This document shows positions 17,900 to 27,067 of a stretch of 64,000 nt of DNA, one piece after another. A model generated the notes under the pieces. It saw nothing but the letters and a program-made list of their open reading frames with translations, made no database searches and was not told where the DNA came from. Origin of the DNA: Roseomonas sp. (lineage in GTDB: Bacteria > Pseudomonadota > Alphaproteobacteria > Acetobacterales > Acetobacteraceae); the NCBI GenBank assembly GCA_031180725.1, contig JAPSLO010000007.1, positions 186,001-250,000 on the forward strand, read 5' to 3'. The stretch's first letter is position 1, and every line of letters begins with the position of its first letter. The position numbers and the translations under genes were made by a program.

Positions 17900-19099
17900 A
17901 TGAGTGACGGGCGCAATGCTGCCGCGAGACTGCCGCTTACGGGGCTCCGGGTCCTGGACCTTACCGTTGCTCGCGCCGGACCTACCTGCGTGCGGCACCT
18001 TGCCGACTGGGGCGCGGAGGTGATCCGCATCGCTCCGCCCGCTGCCGAAGGCGGCGACATCGCGGGCGAACAGGATGGCTTCGACTACCAGAACCTCCAT
18101 CGCAACAAGCGCGCCATCCAGCTCGATCTGAAGTCGCCAGAGGGAAAGGCGATTTTCCTGCGCTTGGCAACAACCGCCGATGTCGTGATCGAGAATATGC
18201 GGGCGGCGGTGAAGTACCGTCTGGGCGTCGACTATGCCAGCCTGCGCGCGGTCAATCCGCGCATCGTCTATGGCTCCATCTCCGGCTTCGGGCAGGATGG
18301 TCCCTATGGTCACCGGGCAGGCGTGGACCAGATCGCCCAAGGCATGGGCGGGCTGATGAGCATCACCGGAATACCGGGGCATGGTCCGGTACGCGTCGGT
18401 ATACCGATCGCCGATCTTACGGCCGGCAACCTGCTGGCCCTGGCCGTGATGATGGCACTGTTCGACCGCCAGAGGACGGGTGAAGGGCGCTGGGTCCATA
18501 CCAGCCTGCTCGAGGCGATGGTTTTCATGCTCGATTTCCAGGCCTCGCGCTGGCTGCTGGCGCAGCAGGTGGCGGGCCAGGCCGGCAATGATCATCCGAC
18601 TGCCATCCCGACCGGAGTCTTTCCCACCGCCGACCGGCCCATCACACTTGCCGCGCCCTCCCCCCGCATGTGGGGGCGCTTCTGCGATGCGCTCGGCAAG
18701 TCGGAGTGGAAGACGAAGCCGGGCTGGGATACGCGCGATGGCCGCTCCGCCGATCGAGCCACCATCAATGCAGAAATCGCCGCGGTGACGGCCACGAGAC
18801 CAAGCCTGCACTGGATCGAGGTGCTGGACGGCGCCGGCATTCCGTGCGGCCACATCAACACCATCGACCAGACCTTCGCGGATCCGCAGGTGCAGCATCT
18901 TCAGATGGCGAAGCCAGTGGTGCATCCGCGACTGGGGGACCAGAGGCTCGTGCGCACTCCAATCAACATGAGTGACCTGAGCTGGGGCATCCGCACACCA
19001 ACGCCGGATGCGGGCCAACACACCGACGCCGTGCTGGCGGAACTCGGCCTGGATGCCGCTGCCATCGCGGCGCTCCGAGCCTCACGCGTGGTGCAGTAA
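17900..19099 (+). CDS. CaiB/BaiF-family CoA-transferase
   Basis: 399 residues. Class III CoA-transferase features: GLRVLDLT...AGPTCVRHLADWGAEVIRI, the YQNLHRNKRAIQLDLKSPEGK stretch with the region of the catalytic Asp (nucleophile in the family), GSISGFGQDGPY, and a C-terminal substrate domain. It moves CoA from a donor to a carboxylic acid, activating it. First gene of an operon with an enoyl-CoA hydratase and a complete ABC importer, so the imported compound is probably a carboxylic acid that is activated here. Confidence 0.92.
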   Translation: MSDGRNAAARLPLTGLRVLDLTVARAGPTCVRHLADWGAEVIRIAPPAAEGGDIAGEQDGFDYQNLHRNKRAIQLDLKSPEGKAIFLRLATTADVVIENMRAAVKYRLGVDYASLRAVNPRIVYGSISGFGQDGPYGHRAGVDQIAQGMGGLMSITGIPGHGPVRVGIPIADLTAGNLLALAVMMALFDRQRTGEGRWVHTSLLEAMVFMLDFQASRWLLAQQVAGQAGNDHPTAIPTGVFPTADRPITLAAPSPRMWGRFCDALGKSEWKTKPGWDTRDGRSADRATINAEIAAVTATRPSLHWIEVLDGAGIPCGHINTIDQTFADPQVQHLQMAKPVVHPRLGDQRLVRTPINMSDLSWGIRTPTPDAGQHTDAVLAELGLDAAAIAALRASRVVQ

Positions 19100-19111
19100 A
19101 GGGAACCGGCG

Positions 19112-19921
19112 ATGGCCGCGACGACGATCGATCTGGGCACGCCAAAGATCCTTGCACGGATCGAGGATGGCATCGGCTGGATCACCTTCAACCAACCCGA
19201 GAAGCGCAATGCCATTTCCCTTGCCATGTGGGAGGCGGTCGCCGCCGCCGCTGAGCGCTTTGCCATGGATCCTTCGCTGCGCGTCGTCGTCATGCATGGC
19301 GCGGGAGGCAAGGCCTTCGCATCAGGCGCGGACATCAGCGAGTTCGATAAGGTGCGCGACAGCGCCGAGGCCGAGGCCCGCTACTCGGCCACCTCCAGCA
19401 TGGCCCGCAAGCGCCTGGAGGCGCTGGAAAAACCTCTGATTGCCATGATCCAGGGCTTCTGCATCGGTGGTGGCTGCGCAACAGCGTTGGTGGCCGATAT
19501 CCGGGTTAGCGCGGAAGATGGGCGCTTCGGCATTCCCGCGGCTAAGCTTGGCGTGGCCTATGCCTACCACAGTCTGCGGCGCCTCGTCGCGCTGGTCGGG
19601 CCGGCCATCGCCAAGGAGATCATGTTCACCGGCCGCCAGCTCGACGCGGCGGAGGCGCTGCGCGTGGGGCTGGTGAACCGGGTGGTGCCGGCAGGTGAAC
19701 TGGAATCAGTGACCACAGAGCTCGCGCAGGCTATCGCGCGCAATGCGCCCCTCTCCATCCGCGCGTCCAAGGAGGCAATCGAGCAGATCGCCGGTGATCC
19801 TGCCCGCGTGAACACGGAGCGCTTCGAGGCGATGTACCGCGCCTGCTTCGATAGCGCCGACTACGCCGAGGGCCGGGCCGCCTTCATGGCTAAGAGACCA
19901 CCTATCTTCACGGGCCGCTGA
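19112..19921 (+). CDS. Enoyl-CoA hydratase/isomerase family protein
   Basis: 269 residues of crotonase fold: ITFNQPEKRNAIS, first oxyanion-hole block GKAFASGADISEF, and second block IQGFCIGGGCATALVADIRV. The residue positions of the two catalytic Glu of hydratases are not both obvious, so isomerase or hydrolase activity is possible. Twelve bases after the CoA-transferase gene; probably acts on the acyl-CoA that enzyme makes. Confidence 0.9.
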   Translation: MAATTIDLGTPKILARIEDGIGWITFNQPEKRNAISLAMWEAVAAAAERFAMDPSLRVVVMHGAGGKAFASGADISEFDKVRDSAEAEARYSATSSMARKRLEALEKPLIAMIQGFCIGGGCATALVADIRVSAEDGRFGIPAAKLGVAYAYHSLRRLVALVGPAIAKEIMFTGRQLDAAEALRVGLVNRVVPAGELESVTTELAQAIARNAPLSIRASKEAIEQIAGDPARVNTERFEAMYRACFDSADYAEGRAAFMAKRPPIFTGR

Positions 19922-19963
19922 TCCGGCTGCCAAGCCGTGCGGCAGCAAGGGAGGAACGAAAAG

Positions 19964-21019
19964 ATGAGCAACTTGACCAAGCGCCGCTTCCTGTCCCTCG
20001 CCACGGGCATCACCATCGGTGGCGCCGCCTTCCGTGCCGCCGCACAGAATCTGCCGGCACATGAGCAGCAGCTCTACGAGGCGGCCAAGCGCGAAGGCGA
20101 GATCACCTGGTATTCCGGCCAGTACAACGCCGAGACCTCCGAGGCGGTCGGTCGCGCCTTCAATGAGCGCTACCCCGGCGTGCGCTGCAACGTGGTGCGC
20201 AGCACCTCCCAGGTCGCTTTCCAGCGCCTGTCGCAGGATGCGCGGGCCAGGGTCGCACAGTGCGACGTGTTCAGCTCGACCAATTCCGGCCACCTGACGC
20301 AGCTCAAGCGCGAGGGACGGCTGATGCAGTACCGCCCGGAGAATGCCAGCGGCATGCTGCCCGCAATCCAGAACGTCGACCCTGATGGCTTCTTCCACAC
20401 CAGCTTCCTCGGCCTGTTCCTGATGACCCACAACACGCGCCTGGTGAGCGAGGCGGATGCGCCGAGCAGCTGGATGGACGCGCTGGATCCGAAGTGGAAG
20501 GACAAGCTGGCCGTGGGGCATCCCGGCTTCAGCGGCGCAATCGGCGTCTGGGCCGTGCAGATGCGCAAGATGTATGGCTGGGACTATTTCCGGCGGCTGG
20601 AGCGCAACAATCCTCAGATCGGGCGCTCCAGTCAGGACCCGGTCACCACGCTCAATGCAGGCGAGCGTGCCGTCGGGCTCTGCGTTCCCGTCGGCACCAC
20701 CGCGCTCGCCATTTCGCGCGGCAATCCGCTGCGCCTGATCTACCCGAAGGAGGGCGTGCTGGCCGCCATCTCACCCTCCGCCATTATCGCGAATGCGCCA
20801 CACCCGAACGCCGCCAAGCTGTTCATGGAATTCCAGGCAAGCAAGGCGATGTCGGAGACGGTGCGCCTTACCTTCAACGAGCCCCTGCGCGCGGACGTGC
20901 CGCCGCCGGAAGGTGGCCGCCCGCTCAGTGATATCACGCTGCTGGCTCCAAGCCTGGAGGAACAGGAACGCGGTGTGCCGGAGGTCCGCGAGGCCTGGCG
21001 CGACACCTTCGGCGTCTGA
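19964..21019 (+). CDS. Family 1 extracellular solute-binding protein (ABC importer), copy 1
   Basis: About 351 residues from ATG 19964 (GGGAGG nine bases upstream). The leader TKRRFLSLATGITIGGAAF is Tat-like. The body resembles ferric-iron/aminophosphonate/putrescine-type binding proteins: YEAAKREGEITWYSGQ, FNERYPGVRCNVVRSTSQVA and a C-terminal GRPLSDITLLAPS. I see no adjacent Tyr-Tyr pair in the usual iron-binding region, so iron is not assured. It is a close paralogue of the next gene, from a tandem duplication. Confidence 0.92.
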   Translation: MSNLTKRRFLSLATGITIGGAAFRAAAQNLPAHEQQLYEAAKREGEITWYSGQYNAETSEAVGRAFNERYPGVRCNVVRSTSQVAFQRLSQDARARVAQCDVFSSTNSGHLTQLKREGRLMQYRPENASGMLPAIQNVDPDGFFHTSFLGLFLMTHNTRLVSEADAPSSWMDALDPKWKDKLAVGHPGFSGAIGVWAVQMRKMYGWDYFRRLERNNPQIGRSSQDPVTTLNAGERAVGLCVPVGTTALAISRGNPLRLIYPKEGVLAAISPSAIIANAPHPNAAKLFMEFQASKAMSETVRLTFNEPLRADVPPPEGGRPLSDITLLAPSLEEQERGVPEVREAWRDTFGV

Positions 21020-21045
21020 CGCGAGGCCGCGACGAGGAGGCCAGC

Positions 21046-22110
21046 ATGACCGAAACCACAAGGCGGCATCTTCTGGGCGGGTCTGCGGTCCTCGCGGCCG
21101 CGGCCATCCTGCCGGAGCGGATTGCCATTGCGCAGGACATGCTGCCCCATGAGCTGGCCCTGTATGAGGCAGCAAGGCGCGAGGGCGAGCTGACCTGGTA
21201 CACGGGTCAGCTCCAGGCGGAGCCCTCCGAGGCGGTCGGTCGGGCCTTCACGGAACGCTTCCCAGGCGTGCACTGTAATGTGGTCCGCAGCACCTCGCAG
21301 GTCGCCTTTCAGCGCCTCTCGCAGGACGCTCGGGCCCAGGTCGCGCAATGCGACGTGTTCAGCTCAACCGACTACAGCCACTTCACCTTCCTGAAGCGCG
21401 AAGGGCGGCTGATGCCCTACCGGCCCGTCAACGCCGCCGGCCTGGTGAAGGGTGCACGCGACGCGGCCGATCCAGACGGGCACTTTCAGGTCACCTATCT
21501 CGCTCTCTACCTGCTGGCCCGCCGCGCCGACCGGCTGAGCGAGGCGGAGGCGCCGAAGAGCTGGCGCGAGCTGACGGACACGAAATGGCGCGACAAGCTG
21601 GCAGTGGGCCACCCCGGCTTCAGCGGTGCCATCGGCAACTGGGCCATCATGATGCGGAAGGCCTATGGGGCGGGCTACTTCCGCCAGCTTGAGCGCAACC
21701 GCCCGCAGATCGGGCGCTCCGCCGGTGATCCGGTGACTACGCTGAATGCGGGGGAGCGCCTGGTCGGCGTTGCCATACCTTCGGCCGCGACACTGTTCAG
21801 CAAATCCCGCGGCAATCCGCTGGCGCTGATCTACCCGAGCGACGGCACGCTGATGGTAGCGTCCCCGAGCGGCGCCATCGCCAATGCGCCGAGGCCCAAT
21901 GCGGCCAGGCTGTTTATGGAGTTCATGACCAGTCCCGCCTACTCCGCGGTGACCCGCAACTACTATGCGGAATCGCTACGCCCCGAGGTGCCGCCGCCGG
22001 AGGGCGCCCGTCCGCTCGACGAACTTAACCTGATCTCCCCTACACCAGAGCAGGTGGAGAACGAGATCGCGGAGGTGAAGGAACTCTGGCGCGACACCTT
22101 CGGTGTCTGA
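21046..22110 (+). CDS. Family 1 extracellular solute-binding protein (ABC importer), copy 2
   Basis: 354 residues, Tat-like leader TTRRHLLGGSAVLAAAA. Long identical runs with copy 1, such as CNVVRSTSQVAFQRLSQDAR, and the shared ending WRDTFGV show a tandem duplication. Differences cluster in the middle (for example FTFLKREGRLMPYRPV against LTQLKREGRLMQYRPE), as expected if ligand range has diverged. Twenty-six bases separate the copies. Confidence 0.92.
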   Translation: MTETTRRHLLGGSAVLAAAAILPERIAIAQDMLPHELALYEAARREGELTWYTGQLQAEPSEAVGRAFTERFPGVHCNVVRSTSQVAFQRLSQDARAQVAQCDVFSSTDYSHFTFLKREGRLMPYRPVNAAGLVKGARDAADPDGHFQVTYLALYLLARRADRLSEAEAPKSWRELTDTKWRDKLAVGHPGFSGAIGNWAIMMRKAYGAGYFRQLERNRPQIGRSAGDPVTTLNAGERLVGVAIPSAATLFSKSRGNPLALIYPSDGTLMVASPSGAIANAPRPNAARLFMEFMTSPAYSAVTRNYYAESLRPEVPPPEGARPLDELNLISPTPEQVENEIAEVKELWRDTFGV

Positions 22111-22122
22111 ACGGATGGACCG

Positions 22123-23883
22123 ATGAGCGAAGCCTCTCCTGCCCTGTCGAAGGGCATGCCGCCGGGCACGGCGGCGGCTCCGGTGCGTGGCCGACTGTCG
22201 CAGCGAATCGCGCGGCTCGAGCCAGTGACGCTGCTGTGGCTCGTGCTGATCCTTACCCTACTGTTTCTTGTGGCCTTCCCCCTCGGTAAGCTGCTGCTGG
22301 TCAGCTTTGAGACCCGCGGCACGGGTGCCTTCACCCTGTCCAACTACCTTTCGGCCTATGGAAGGCAGCGCTACGTCGACGCGTTGTTGAACTCACTGCA
22401 GCTCGGCCTTGCCTCGGCGGCCATCGCCGTGGTCATGGCAGTGCCGATGGCCTGGGCCGTGTCGCGTACCGACATGCCGGGCAAGGGCATCACCTGGGCC
22501 GCCGTGCTCGGCGCTTTCATCCTGCCGCCCTACCTCAGCGCGATCGGGTGGATCCTGTTGGCCGGGCCCAATTCCGGCTTCCTCAACGTCTTCTGGCGCT
22601 CGCTTACCGGAGCGGAGCAGCCACTCTTCAACATCTACAGCTTCCCGGGCCTGGCGCTGGTGATCGCGCTGGGTGCCTTTCCGCTCGTCTTCATTTTCGT
22701 CAAATCGGCACTCGATCTCGTCTCCTCGGAGATGGAGGATGCAGCGAACATTCTGGGTGCTGGTACCTGGACGGCGATGCGGAAGGTCTCGCTGCCTCTG
22801 GTATGGCCCGCGATCCTGGCCAGTTTCATCATCGTGTTCCTCGAGGCGATCGCACTGTTCGGCACGCCGGCGATCATCGGCATCCCCGCCCGGATCAATG
22901 TCGTCACCACGCAGCTCTGGCAATTTTTCGAATATCCGGTCCGCGTCGAGGTCGCCGCCGCCTATGCGATGCCGCTACTTCTGATCACGGCAGGCATGAT
23001 CGTCGTGCAGAAGCTGCTGCTGGCGCGGAAGGGCTTCGTCTCACAGACCGGCAAGGGTGGAGAGCGCCGGCAGATCAAGCTCGGCCCCTGGCGCTGGGTC
23101 GCCTTCGCTTGGTGCGCGGTCGTTGGAATCATGGCTGTGGCGGCCCCGCTGTTCGTTTTGCTGCAGGCCTCCTTCGCCAAGGCCTGGGGACGGGGCTTGG
23201 TTCCAGACAACCTGACGCTTGCCAATTACCGCCTGCTCATCTTCGAGCATGAGATGGCGATGACCTCGATCTGGAACACGATCTGGTTCTCGGCCTCTGC
23301 TGCAACGATTGCAGTGGTCCTGGCGCTGCTCATTGCCTACATCGTCAATCGGCGCCTGGTGCCCTTCGGCGAGGCGCTCGGCTTCCTTGCCATGGCGCCC
23401 TTCGTCATTCCCGGCATCGTTATGGCGATCGGCTTCTATGCGGCCTATGCCTCTCCGCCTTTCTCGCTTTACGGCACCGCGGCCATCATCATCCTGGCCT
23501 TCGCGGCGCGCTTCTTGCCAATCGCCTTCGCCAACTCCTCCTCCGCCATCCGCGCGGTGCATCCGGAAATGGAGGAGGCAGCACGCATTCTCGGCAGCGG
23601 CAGGCTGCATGCCATCGCCGTGATCACCGCACCGCTTGTGCGTAAAGCCCTGCTGGGCGGCTGGCTGATCGTGTTCATCGTCGCATCCCGCGAATTATCC
23701 GCGGCGATCTTCCTGGTCGGGCCGCGGACGCGGACCATGTCCGTGCTGCTCTACGATCTGAGCGAGGCCGGCAATTTCGAGGTGCTGGCCGCCTTTGGTG
23801 GCCTGCTGCTGGCCATCACCCTGGTCTTCGTGGCCATCGGCATGAAGCTGGTCGGCCGTGATTTCATGCTACGGAGAAGCTGA
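22123..23883 (+). CDS. ABC transporter permease with two fused membrane domains (FbpB/ThiP type)
   Basis: 586 residues with about twelve membrane segments in two repeats. Each half has a BPD_transp_1 coupling loop (MEDAANILGAGTWTAMRKVSLPL and MEEAARILGSGRLHAIAVITAPL). Fused permeases of this size serve iron, thiamine, sulfate-like and aminophosphonate importers. Twelve bases after copy 2 of the binding protein and two bases before the ATPase. Confidence 0.94.
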   Translation: MSEASPALSKGMPPGTAAAPVRGRLSQRIARLEPVTLLWLVLILTLLFLVAFPLGKLLLVSFETRGTGAFTLSNYLSAYGRQRYVDALLNSLQLGLASAAIAVVMAVPMAWAVSRTDMPGKGITWAAVLGAFILPPYLSAIGWILLAGPNSGFLNVFWRSLTGAEQPLFNIYSFPGLALVIALGAFPLVFIFVKSALDLVSSEMEDAANILGAGTWTAMRKVSLPLVWPAILASFIIVFLEAIALFGTPAIIGIPARINVVTTQLWQFFEYPVRVEVAAAYAMPLLLITAGMIVVQKLLLARKGFVSQTGKGGERRQIKLGPWRWVAFAWCAVVGIMAVAAPLFVLLQASFAKAWGRGLVPDNLTLANYRLLIFEHEMAMTSIWNTIWFSASAATIAVVLALLIAYIVNRRLVPFGEALGFLAMAPFVIPGIVMAIGFYAAYASPPFSLYGTAAIIILAFAARFLPIAFANSSSAIRAVHPEMEEAARILGSGRLHAIAVITAPLVRKALLGGWLIVFIVASRELSAAIFLVGPRTRTMSVLLYDLSEAGNFEVLAAFGGLLLAITLVFVAIGMKLVGRDFMLRRS

Positions 23884-23885
23884 CC

Positions 23886-24953
23886 ATGTCCCGTTTGGCA
23901 CTCCAGGGGCTGACCAAGACCTATGGACCGAACCGCGTGGTGGACCGCATCGACCTGACGCTGGAGGAGGGCGAGTTCGTCTCTCTTCTTGGTCCTTCCG
24001 GCTGCGGCAAGACCACCACCTTGCGCATGATTGCGGGCTTCGTCGAGCCGCACGAGGGCAGCATCTCGCTTGACGGCGAGGTGATCTCCTCACCCGGCTC
24101 GGTGCTGCCGCCCGAACGGCGGCGGATGTCCATGATTTTCCAGAGCTATGCGATCTGGCCGAATATGACGGTGGAGGAGAATGTTGCCTTCGGCCTGAAG
24201 CTGCGAAAGCTGCCAAGCGCTGAGATCAAGCGCCGGGTGGGGGAGATCCTCGAGGTGGTCCAGATGGGCCATCTGGCGGGGCGCTATCCCGCCGAGCTCT
24301 CAGGCGGACAACAGCAGCGCGTGGCGCTGGCCCGCGCCATCGTCGTGAAGCCGCAGGTGTTGCTGCTGGACGAGCCGCTGTCGAACCTCGACGCCAATCT
24401 GCGGGAAGAAATGCGCTTCGAGATTCGCCGCCTGCATGACGAGTTCCGCATCACCACGGTCTATGTCACGCATGACCAGGCCGAAGCGATGGCGACCTCC
24501 GACCGCATCGCTGTCATGAATACCGGGCGGATCGAGCAGGTCGACGCGCCGCATGTGCTCTACACGCGACCGAGGACACGCTTTGTCGCCGGCTTCATTG
24601 GCCGCACAAATCTGTTGAAGGCGGAGCTGCGCGACGGAGAGATCGGCTTTGGCGGGGTCGCCGTGCCGGCCGGGCTGGTACCGGGCGCGGCGGAGGTAAC
24701 GCAACGCGACATCCTGGTCTCCGTCAGGCCGCAAAGTGTCGGGCTTTACCGCACACGGCCGGGTGGCGCCGGGCTACTCATGGAGGCCGTTGTGGCGCAG
24801 CGGACCTTCCTGGGCGAAACATGGGACTATGTAGTTGCAACGGCCGGCAGCCCACTCCGACTGCGGGCCTCGGCTCCACCCCAACAAATTCACGAGGTCG
24901 GCGAGATCGTCTGGGTACGGCTCGATCCGGAACAGATGGCGACCGTGGTGTGA
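23886..24953 (+). CDS. ABC transporter ATP-binding protein (PotA/FbpC type) with TOBE domain
   Basis: 355 residues. Walker A GPSGCGKTT, Q-loop IFQSYAIWPNMTV, signature LSGGQQQR, Walker B LLLDEPLSNLD, H-loop VTHDQ. The C-terminal ~110 residues form a TOBE regulatory domain (DILVSVRPQSVGLY, ETWDYVV). Closes the operon that starts at 17900. Confidence 0.95.
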   Translation: MSRLALQGLTKTYGPNRVVDRIDLTLEEGEFVSLLGPSGCGKTTTLRMIAGFVEPHEGSISLDGEVISSPGSVLPPERRRMSMIFQSYAIWPNMTVEENVAFGLKLRKLPSAEIKRRVGEILEVVQMGHLAGRYPAELSGGQQQRVALARAIVVKPQVLLLDEPLSNLDANLREEMRFEIRRLHDEFRITTVYVTHDQAEAMATSDRIAVMNTGRIEQVDAPHVLYTRPRTRFVAGFIGRTNLLKAELRDGEIGFGGVAVPAGLVPGAAEVTQRDILVSVRPQSVGLYRTRPGGAGLLMEAVVAQRTFLGETWDYVVATAGSPLRLRASAPPQQIHEVGEIVWVRLDPEQMATVV

Positions 24954-25159
24954 GGCTGCAGAAGCAGCGGTGGTGCTTACCTCTCGAGATGACGCATCAT
25001 GGCTGCACTTCACCCTGTGCTACTGCATTATTACGCTTTGTTTTTTGAGTCAGCAGGCAGCTGGTGCAGCTATCGAAGGGGCGTTCCAGTTGTGCGCGTC
25101 GTCCTTGCGGGATGAGGAGCAGAGCCGGCGCCCGTTCACGCCGGAGGGAGTGCGCTGTG
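24954..25159. other. Non-coding stretch after the ABC operon
   Basis: No gene recognised. A short AT-richer patch with a T-run (around 25035-25047) stands out against the GC-rich surroundings and may mark an old insertion boundary or the operon's transcription end. Confidence 0.4.
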
Positions 25160-25692
25160 CTGCCTAGGAAGACTGCACTACCGACGCTGGTGTTGGCGTT
25201 GAAGAAGACGAGGCGGGTGAAATTGGAGACCTGTCGATAGCGAGGACCATGATCAGCTAGCTCTCGGCCAGGCGCAACTCGCAGAAACCAATGCGGACGT
25301 ACCCGATGGCGGTCTCGGCGAAGAGCGGCTTTTGGAACCCTTTTGTCCGGCAGCGGGCGGGAGTGCCGTGGCTCGCCAGGCAGCGCCGCAGCGCCCAGCG
25401 GGTGAGTTGTCGGATGGACTCGGAGGCAGGCGAGGACGTCATCGAGAGGGGAGAGGGGGCGGCGGATAACTCGACGATGATTGCCTCCTCTGCCTCCGTT
25501 GGCGCGGTCCTGCGGGACGGGGTTTGCTCCCCATAGTGCGTCAGCGGTGTTGGTGCGCTTGCACCATTTGGCGACTACCTTGAGGTTCAGTCCGTTGCGG
25601 GCGGGCACGGTGCGGGTGTCCGCTTTCGCCGTTTGAAGTTCGGCTCGAATATGCGGCGCCTTGCGGGCTGAGCCGTGAAGACCTGTGTTCAT
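25160..25692 (-). mobile_element. Decayed IS481-family transposase
   Basis: The minus strand reads, in order, PHIRAELQTAKADTRTVPAR and GLNLKVVAKWCKRTNTADA (the helix-turn-helix start of IS481 transposases), LSPLDDVLACLR, then after a frameshift SIRQLTRWALRRCLASHG and KPLFAETAIGYVRIGFCELR, then back in the first frame a region like FVAIDR-x-SKF...ARL (YRQVSNFTRLVFFNA). At least two frameshifts, a stop before the DDE core is complete, and no downstream half. Non-functional remnant. Confidence 0.7.
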
Positions 25693-25730
25693 AGAACGTC
25701 GTCCCGCTCACAGGAGAGCGCACCGCCACA

Positions 25731-26509
25731 CCTCGCGAACGCGCAACTAGGGTCCGTTGGCTCGGCCGCAACAACACCGCACATCCCTATTTGCTGCGCG
25801 CCCAGGTCAGCTGCGGTGTCTGCGGGCTGGCATGCTTCAGCCGCTGTCTGTCCACCGGCTACCGCTACTACTGTTGCCGCGGCAAGCTGACCGCCCTGAG
25901 CTCGCACCGGGACACCGTCTGCCCTTCGCGCTGCATTCGACCGCGCAGGTGGAGGCACTGGTCTGGAACGATCTATGCCGCATGCTCACAGAGCCGGCGG
26001 CTGTCCACAGCGCCCTCGAGCGGGCCCATGGCGGGCACTGGCTCCCGCAGGAACTCCAGGCCCGTCGGGACGGGCTCTGGCGCGGACAGGTCAGCATAAG
26101 GCAGCAGGTCGAGCGTCTGACCGAGGTCTACTTGGCAGGCGTGGTCGGGCTCGACAAACGCTGACGGCGACGGCGCGACCTCGAGCAGCGGGAGGGGGCC
26201 CTCGCAGTCCAGGCGCGCCAGATGGAGGCTCAGGTAGATCGCCAGGCCGAGATCGCGCCCTTGGCGCTGAACCTCGACACGTTCCGCCCGCGCCTGCGCT
26301 CTGGCCTCACCCACGCCACCTGGGAGCGGAAGCGGCAGCTCATCGAGTGGCTGGTCGCGCGCGTCATCGTCTCCGACGGAGAAATCCGCTACATCATCCC
26401 CACCACGCCAGCCGCCGAGGCGGACCACTTTTGTCATTTGCGTTCAGACTATCGAGATCACGTTCGGAAGTCTGAAGGACTGCCGTCGAGACGGACTGGA
26501 ATAGCCTGA
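25731..26509 (+). pseudogene. Remnant of a large serine recombinase (zinc-ribbon and coiled-coil part)
   Basis: Similarity begins without the catalytic domain: RVRWLGRNNTAHPYLLRAQV then a zinc ribbon CGVCGL...YYCCRGK...CPSRC. After a frameshift near 25940 it continues as LVWNDLCRMLTEPAAVHSAL, HGGHWLPQELQARRDGLW, a coiled-coil segment, an in-frame TGA at 26162, and RKRQLIEWLVARVIVSDGEI to the end. This order is that of phage/ICE-type recombinase C-termini. One frameshift, one stop and loss of the N-terminal half make it dead. Confidence 0.75.
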
Positions 26510-26625
26510 CTCCTTACGCAGACTTCAGGAGCGCGACTTCTCTAAAGGTTATCCCGCCGCATATTGGCACTTTGCTTCATCGCTGCACTATGGCAGTCAT
26601 TATGACCATGGCACCCGGATCGCGA

Positions 26626-26985
26626 ATGACAGCTTCCGATGTTTTGACCGCACTGAAAGCCCTTTCCGTCGAGGACCTCGATAAGGTCATCACTGCCGCG
26701 GAACAGGAACGTCAGGCAAAGCGAGAAGCTGGCAGGAAGGCGTTGCTGGAGGAGGTCAGGGCAAAGGCGGAGGCCTTGGGTCTTTCATTGAACGCCCTGC
26801 TCGAAGGCGCCGCCGATCGGGATCGCCCCTCCCCGAAGGGCACGCGCGCACCCGTTCGCCCCAAGTACCGCCACCCCGAGACCGGCGAGACCTGGTCCGG
26901 GCGCGGCAGCACGCCAAGCTGGCTCAAGCGCCTGGAAAAGGAGGGACGCCGCCGCGAGGACTTCGCCATTGATGGTGGTGCCTGA
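26626..26985 (+). CDS. H-NS family nucleoid-associated protein
   Basis: About 119 residues. An N-terminal helical oligomerisation domain (SVEDLDKVITAAEQERQAKR) leads to the C-terminal DNA-binding motif KYRHPETGETWSGRG-x-x-PSWL, the H-NS/MvaT-type hook seen in alphaproteobacterial HvrA-like proteins. None of the in-frame starts (26572, 26602, 26608, 26626) has a good ribosome site; 26626 gives the usual family length. It follows two mobile-element remnants, a typical place for a xenogeneic silencer. Confidence 0.82.
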   Translation: MTASDVLTALKALSVEDLDKVITAAEQERQAKREAGRKALLEEVRAKAEALGLSLNALLEGAADRDRPSPKGTRAPVRPKYRHPETGETWSGRGSTPSWLKRLEKEGRRREDFAIDGGA

Positions 26986-27067
26986 CGCAGCCGTCTAGGC
27001 GGCGCTGTGCGGCGCAAAGCAGCGCGCGACGCGCCGGCTCCAGCCCGCCAGTCAGTAGCGAGACGGC

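Noticed and set aside
17699-19021. 440-residue open frame on the minus strand
   Set aside because: Antisense shadow of the CoA-transferase gene.
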